Notes under the pieces: generated by a model | Told to the model about the DNA's origin: nothing | Seen by the model: the letters and a program-made list of their open reading frames with translations, nothing else | Databases searched by the model: none | DNA from: Micromonospora echinospora | Lineage (GTDB): Bacteria > Actinomycetota > Actinomycetes > Mycobacteriales > Micromonosporaceae | Assembly (NCBI RefSeq): GCF_014203425.1 | Contig: NZ_JACHJC010000001.1 | Coordinates: 3,622,001 to 3,686,000 of the forward strand | DNA length: 64,000 nucleotides | Reading direction: 5' to 3' | Position numbers and translations under genes: made by a program | In this document: piece by piece, positions 60,594 through 64,000 of the stretch | Position numbering within the stretch: position 1 is the first letter of the stretch | Layout: every line of letters starts with the position of its first letter

Positions 60594-63422
60594 ATGTCTG
60601 AAATGACACGACGAAACGTCATCAAGGCCACAGCGGCAGGCGCCGGCGCCGCGCTGGTGCCGGCCGCCTGGAGCGCCGCCGCCCGCGCCGGCTCGGCAGC
60701 CCCGGCGCAGGTGCTCGCCGCGAACGACCTGGCACTCTGGTACGACGAACCGGCCGGCACCGACTGGCTGCGCGCCCTGCCGATCGGCAACGGACGGCTC
60801 GGCGCGATGGTGTTCGGCAACACGGACACCGAACGGCTCCAGCTCAACGAGGACACCGTCTGGGCCGGTGGCCCGTACGACTCGGCAAACACCCGGGGCG
60901 CGGCCAACCTGGCCGAGATCCGCCGCCGCGTCTTCGCCGACCAGTGGACCTCGGCCCAGGACCTGATCAACCAGACAATGATGGGCAGCCCCGGCGGTCA
61001 GCTCGCCTACCAGACCGTCGGCGACCTCCGGCTCTCCTTCGGATCGGCGAGCGGGGCGACGCAGTACAACCGGACGCTCGACCTCACCACCGCCACCGTC
61101 ACCACCACGTATGTGCTGGGCGGCGTACGGCACCAGCGGGAGGTGTTCGCCAGCGCCCCCGACCAGGTGATGGTGCTCCGGCTGACCGCCGACCGGGCGA
61201 ACGCGATCACGTTCTCCGCCGCCTTCGACAGCCCGCAGCGGACCACCGTGTCCAGCCCGGACGGCGCGACCGTCGCGCTCGACGGCATCTCCGGCTCGAT
61301 GGAGGGGGTCAACGGCTCGGTGCGGTTCCTCGCCCTGGCCAACGCCGCCGTCACCGGTGGCACGGTCAGCAGCTCCGGCGGCACGCTGCGGGTCTCCGGC
61401 GCGACCAGCGTGACCGTCCTGATCTCGATCGGCACCAGCTACGTCAACTACCGCACCGTCAACGGCGACTACCAGGGCATCGCCCGCAACCGGCTGAACG
61501 CCGCCAAGAGCGTGGGCGTCGACCAGCTCCGCAGCCGCCACCGCGCCGACTACCAGGCGCTGTTCGACCGGGTCACGATCGACCTGGGCCGCACCGCCGC
61601 CGCCGACCAGCCCACCGACGTACGGATCGCGCAGCACGCGAGCACGAACGACCCGCAGTTCGCCGCGCTGCTGTTCCAGTTCGGGCGGTACCTGCTGATC
61701 TCCTCGTCGCGCCCGGGCACCCAGCCGGCGAACCTCCAGGGCATCTGGAACGACTCGCTGACGCCGTCCTGGGACTCGAAGTACACGGTCAACGCCAACC
61801 TGCCGATGAACTACTGGCCGGCCGACACCACGAACCTGTCCGAGTGCTTCCTGCCGGTCTTCGACATGGTCAAGGACCTCACGGTCACCGGCGCGCGGGT
61901 CGCCCAGGCGCAGTACGGCGCCGGTGGCTGGGTCACCCACCACAACACCGACGCCTGGCGGGGCGCGTCGGTCGTGGACGGCGCGTTCTGGGGCATGTGG
62001 CAGACCGGCGGGGCCTGGCTGAGCACGCTCATCTGGGACCACTACCTGTTCACCGGCGACCTCGGATTCCTCCAGGCCAACTACCCGGCCCTCAAGGGCG
62101 CCGCGCAGTTCTTCCTCGACACCCTGGTCGCCCACCCGACGCTCGGTTACCTGGTGACGAACCCGTCGAACTCGCCGGAGCTGGCCCACCACGCGAACGC
62201 CAGCGTCTGCGCGGGCCCCACGATGGACAACCAGATCCTGCGTGACCTGTTCGACGCCGCGGCCCGGGCCAGTGAGGTGCTCGGCGTCGACACCACGTTC
62301 CGGTCCCAGGTGCGCACGGCCAAGGACCGGCTCCCGCCGAGCCGCGTCGGCTCCCGGGGCAACGTGCAGGAGTGGCTGGCCGACTGGGTGGAGACCGAGC
62401 GCACCCACAGGCACGTCTCGCACCTGTACGGGCTGCATCCCAGCAACCAGATCACCAGGCGGGGCACCCCGGCGCTGTACGAGGCCGCCCGAAAGACGCT
62501 GGAGCTGCGCGGCGACGACGGGACCGGCTGGTCCCTCGCCTGGAAGATCAATTTCTGGGCCCGGCTGGAGGACGGCGCCCGCGCCCACAAGCTCCTGCGC
62601 GACCTGGTACGCACCGACCGGCTCGCGCCGAACATGTTCGACCTGCACCCGCCGTTCCAGATCGACGGCAACTTCGGCGCCACCTCGGGCATCGCCGAGA
62701 TGCTGCTGCACAGCCACACCGGCGAGCTGCACCTGCTGCCCGCGCTACCGACCGCCTGGCCCGCCGGGCAGGTGGCGGGGCTGCGCGGCCGGGGCGGCTA
62801 CACGGTGGGGCTGGCCTGGAGCAACGGCCAGACCGACGAGATCAGCGTCCGCGCCGACCGCGACGGCACGGTGCGACTGCGGTCCCGGCTGTTCACCGGC
62901 AGCTTCACCGTCACCGACGTCACAGACGGCAGCACACCCGCCACCACCCGCCCGGAGTCCGACGTCGTCGCGCTCAGCGTCCGCGCCGGCCACACCTACC
63001 GGGCGGCCCGGCCCGGCGTGACCCCCTCGCCGACGGTGACGCCGACGTCCACGCCGTCACCGACCCCGACCCCGACTCCGACCCCGACTCCGACCCCGAC
63101 CACCAGTTCGCCGGCGCCGTCCGGCGCACGGGCCACGTACGCGGTCACCGGCTCCTGGTCCGGTGGCTTCCAGGCCGAGGTCACGGTGACCGCCGGCGCC
63201 ACCGCGATCCGCGGCTGGACGGTGTCCTGGACGTTCCCGAACGGTCAGGTGATCAACCAGATCTGGAGCGGCACGCACACCCAGAACGGCGCGAACGTGA
63301 CGGTGCGCAACGTCGACTACAACGGAGCACTGCCGGCCGGCGGTTCCACCACGTTCGGCTTCATCGGCACGGCCGGCGGCGCCAACAACCCGCCGACGAA
63401 CCTCACCTGCACCACCACCTGA
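60594..63422 (+). CDS. Tat-exported alpha-L-fucosidase (GH95) with C-terminal CBM2
   Basis: A 942-residue secreted glycosidase. The N terminus has a twin-arginine signal (TRRNVIKATAAGAG ... WSAAARA). The GH95 domain (about 45-800) has LWYDEPAGTDWLRALPIGNG, LNEDTVWAGGPYD, LQGIWNDSLTPSWDSKYTVN and GLHPSNQITRRGTP. A Pro-Thr-Ser linker of about 35 residues precedes a CBM2 (about 845-942) with GSWSGGFQAEVTV and two terminal Cys-poor strands ending NLTCTTT. GH95 enzymes remove 1,2-alpha-linked fucose, as in xyloglucan; a CBM2 would hold it on cellulose or xylan in plant wall. ATG 60594 has GGGAGAAGA just upstream. Confidence 0.93.
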   Translation: MSEMTRRNVIKATAAGAGAALVPAAWSAAARAGSAAPAQVLAANDLALWYDEPAGTDWLRALPIGNGRLGAMVFGNTDTERLQLNEDTVWAGGPYDSANTRGAANLAEIRRRVFADQWTSAQDLINQTMMGSPGGQLAYQTVGDLRLSFGSASGATQYNRTLDLTTATVTTTYVLGGVRHQREVFASAPDQVMVLRLTADRANAITFSAAFDSPQRTTVSSPDGATVALDGISGSMEGVNGSVRFLALANAAVTGGTVSSSGGTLRVSGATSVTVLISIGTSYVNYRTVNGDYQGIARNRLNAAKSVGVDQLRSRHRADYQALFDRVTIDLGRTAAADQPTDVRIAQHASTNDPQFAALLFQFGRYLLISSSRPGTQPANLQGIWNDSLTPSWDSKYTVNANLPMNYWPADTTNLSECFLPVFDMVKDLTVTGARVAQAQYGAGGWVTHHNTDAWRGASVVDGAFWGMWQTGGAWLSTLIWDHYLFTGDLGFLQANYPALKGAAQFFLDTLVAHPTLGYLVTNPSNSPELAHHANASVCAGPTMDNQILRDLFDAAARASEVLGVDTTFRSQVRTAKDRLPPSRVGSRGNVQEWLADWVETERTHRHVSHLYGLHPSNQITRRGTPALYEAARKTLELRGDDGTGWSLAWKINFWARLEDGARAHKLLRDLVRTDRLAPNMFDLHPPFQIDGNFGATSGIAEMLLHSHTGELHLLPALPTAWPAGQVAGLRGRGGYTVGLAWSNGQTDEISVRADRDGTVRLRSRLFTGSFTVTDVTDGSTPATTRPESDVVALSVRAGHTYRAARPGVTPSPTVTPTSTPSPTPTPTPTPTPTPTTSSPAPSGARATYAVTGSWSGGFQAEVTVTAGATAIRGWTVSWTFPNGQVINQIWSGTHTQNGANVTVRNVDYNGALPAGGSTTFGFIGTAGGANNPPTNLTCTTT
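63060..63102 (+). repeat. Short tandem repeat encoding the PT linker
   Basis: A 12-bp unit (CGACCCCGACTC, read as Thr-Pro repeats) recurs about three and a half times within the linker of the fucosidase. Copy number can vary between strains without breaking the frame because the unit is a multiple of three. Confidence 0.65.
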
Positions 63423-63430
63423 CCGCCGGC

Positions 63431-63476
63431 GCGGCACGCCGCGCCGCCGCCACCCGGCCGGGGCGGGGCGTGCCGC
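63431..63476. terminator. Hairpin between fucosidase and the convergent partial gene
   Basis: GCGGCACGCC (63431-63440) pairs perfectly with GGCGTGCCGC (63467-63476); the 26-base loop is G+C-rich and may form further stems. It fills the gap between convergent genes. Confidence 0.45.
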
Positions 63477-63479
63477 CGG

Positions 63480-64000
63480 TCAGGCCAGCAACGTCTCGCG
63501 CAGCCGCGCGCCCAGATTCAACTCGCCGACCACCCGGGGGCCGGCCGGGTCGTACACGGCGATGCGATGGTTGCGGCGCATCATCTCCCGCACCGCCGGC
63601 GGCAGCCGGGGCGGGTCGTCCATCGTCGCGAGCACCCGCGCGCCGGTGTCCGTCAGCCGCTCCACCAGCGACGCGCCGTCGGTGTCCACCCGCACCCGGC
63701 CGAACTCCCAGCCGACGGTGGTCAGGTCGAGCACCTCGAACAGCCGCGTCACGAACGGCTGCGGATCGGTCACCTTGTCCAGCCGGTCCGCCCGCCCGCC
63801 GACCGTCGCCACGGCGCCGGCCAACTGCGCGTACGGGTGCAGCCCGCTGGGCAGCGCGCCGAGCGGCCAGCGCAGCGCGGGCCCGGCCTCCTTCCACAGG
63901 GGCCGGTAGTTGCGGCGGTGCACCAGCAGCCGCCTCCCGGTACGCCGGAACACTTCCTGCGCCTGGCACTGCAGGTCGGCGTGGGCCTGATCGGCGGCCT
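63480..64000 (-). CDS. Protein of unknown function, C-terminal part only
   Basis: The frame is open to the right edge, so the N terminus is missing; about 172 residues are visible. The internal GTG at 63953 is preceded by coding-like sequence (AHADLQCQAQE), so it is not the start. The visible part has RRNYRPLWKEAGPALRWPLG, a FEVLDLTTVGWEFGRVRV segment and ends in HRIAVYDPAGPRVVGELNLG. The last motif is reminiscent of scramblase/LURP-like folds but the similarity is too weak to name a function. No cysteine-rich, membrane or catalytic motif stands out. Confidence 0.55.
   Translation of the reverse strand, partial: AADQAHADLQCQAQEVFRRTGRRLLVHRRNYRPLWKEAGPALRWPLGALPSGLHPYAQLAGAVATVGGRADRLDKVTDPQPFVTRLFEVLDLTTVGWEFGRVRVDTDGASLVERLTDTGARVLATMDDPPRLPPAVREMMRRNHRIAVYDPAGPRVVGELNLGARLRETLLA

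Overview
The window is about 74% G+C, reads as tightly packed actinobacterial DNA with many 4-bp ATGA/GTGA gene overlaps and leaderless TANNNT promoters, and its gene families (fused Mrp antiporter subunits, CBM2 glycosidase, I36 inhibitor, LacI-type GTTAGCG operators) fit a filamentous actinomycete, most likely Micromonosporaceae. This assignment is an inference from composition and families only. I see no rRNA, tRNA, CRISPR array or insertion sequence.

Region 1 (1-22463) is a hybrid NRPS-PKS biosynthetic cluster whose left part lies outside the window. In order: the end of an AT-less ketosynthase protein, an A-T-C-T NRPS, a LanB-type (lantibiotic dehydratase N-domain) protein, a KS-AT-KR-ACP PKS with a broken KR tyrosine, and a C-A(Ser)-T-TE NRPS whose TE has a Cys nucleophile and which is fused to a complete MFS exporter. 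A second LanB-type protein lies on the opposite strand from its own leaderless promoter. It is divergent from a four-gene overlapping unit: a KAS III-like protein with a non-standard triad, a small ACP, a TPP-dependent E1-alpha, and an E1-beta/lipoyl/E2 fusion. That last unit resembles the two-component transketolase/ACP platforms that make glycolyl-ACP in tetrahydroisoquinoline pathways. Two LanB N-domains with no elimination domain and no precursor peptide inside an NRPS-PKS cluster are the most unusual content of the window.

Region 2 (22570-37539) looks like ordinary chromosomal background: a Bcr/CflA-type exporter, a small P-loop kinase, a GNAT-like acyltransferase, a DksA/TraR zinc-finger protein with an orphan actin-fold (MreB-like) protein, a short KhtT-like domain, a PucR/CdaR-type regulator, a degenerate SpoIIE-like membrane phosphatase, a full Mrp Na+/H+ antiporter operon (A/B fused, C, D, E, F, G) and a YtcJ-type amidohydrolase.

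Region 3 (37583-52318) is a sialic acid acquisition and catabolism island: a secreted GH33 sialidase, a GntR/FadR-type regulator, a divergent Opp/Sat-like ABC transporter (with permease and ATPase fused in one chain), an N-acetylneuraminate lyase-like enzyme, a ROK (ManNAc) kinase, NanE epimerase and an acetyl esterase. A shared 14-bp motif near both promoters suggests one regulator controls the sialidase and the operon. An ArsR-like regulator, a secreted I36 inhibitor-like protein and a secreted protein of unknown function lie between them.

Region 4 (52315-64000) carries a polyprenyl diphosphate synthase, a coiled-coil protein, a frameshifted LPXTG surface protein with DUF11 repeats preceded by a 13-bp G tract, a four-gene operon of unknown function (PaaK-like ligase, DUF4188-like, GNAT-like, nitroreductase-like), a Tat-exported GH95 alpha-L-fucosidase with a CBM2 flanked by LacI-type operators, and the end of an unrecognised gene.
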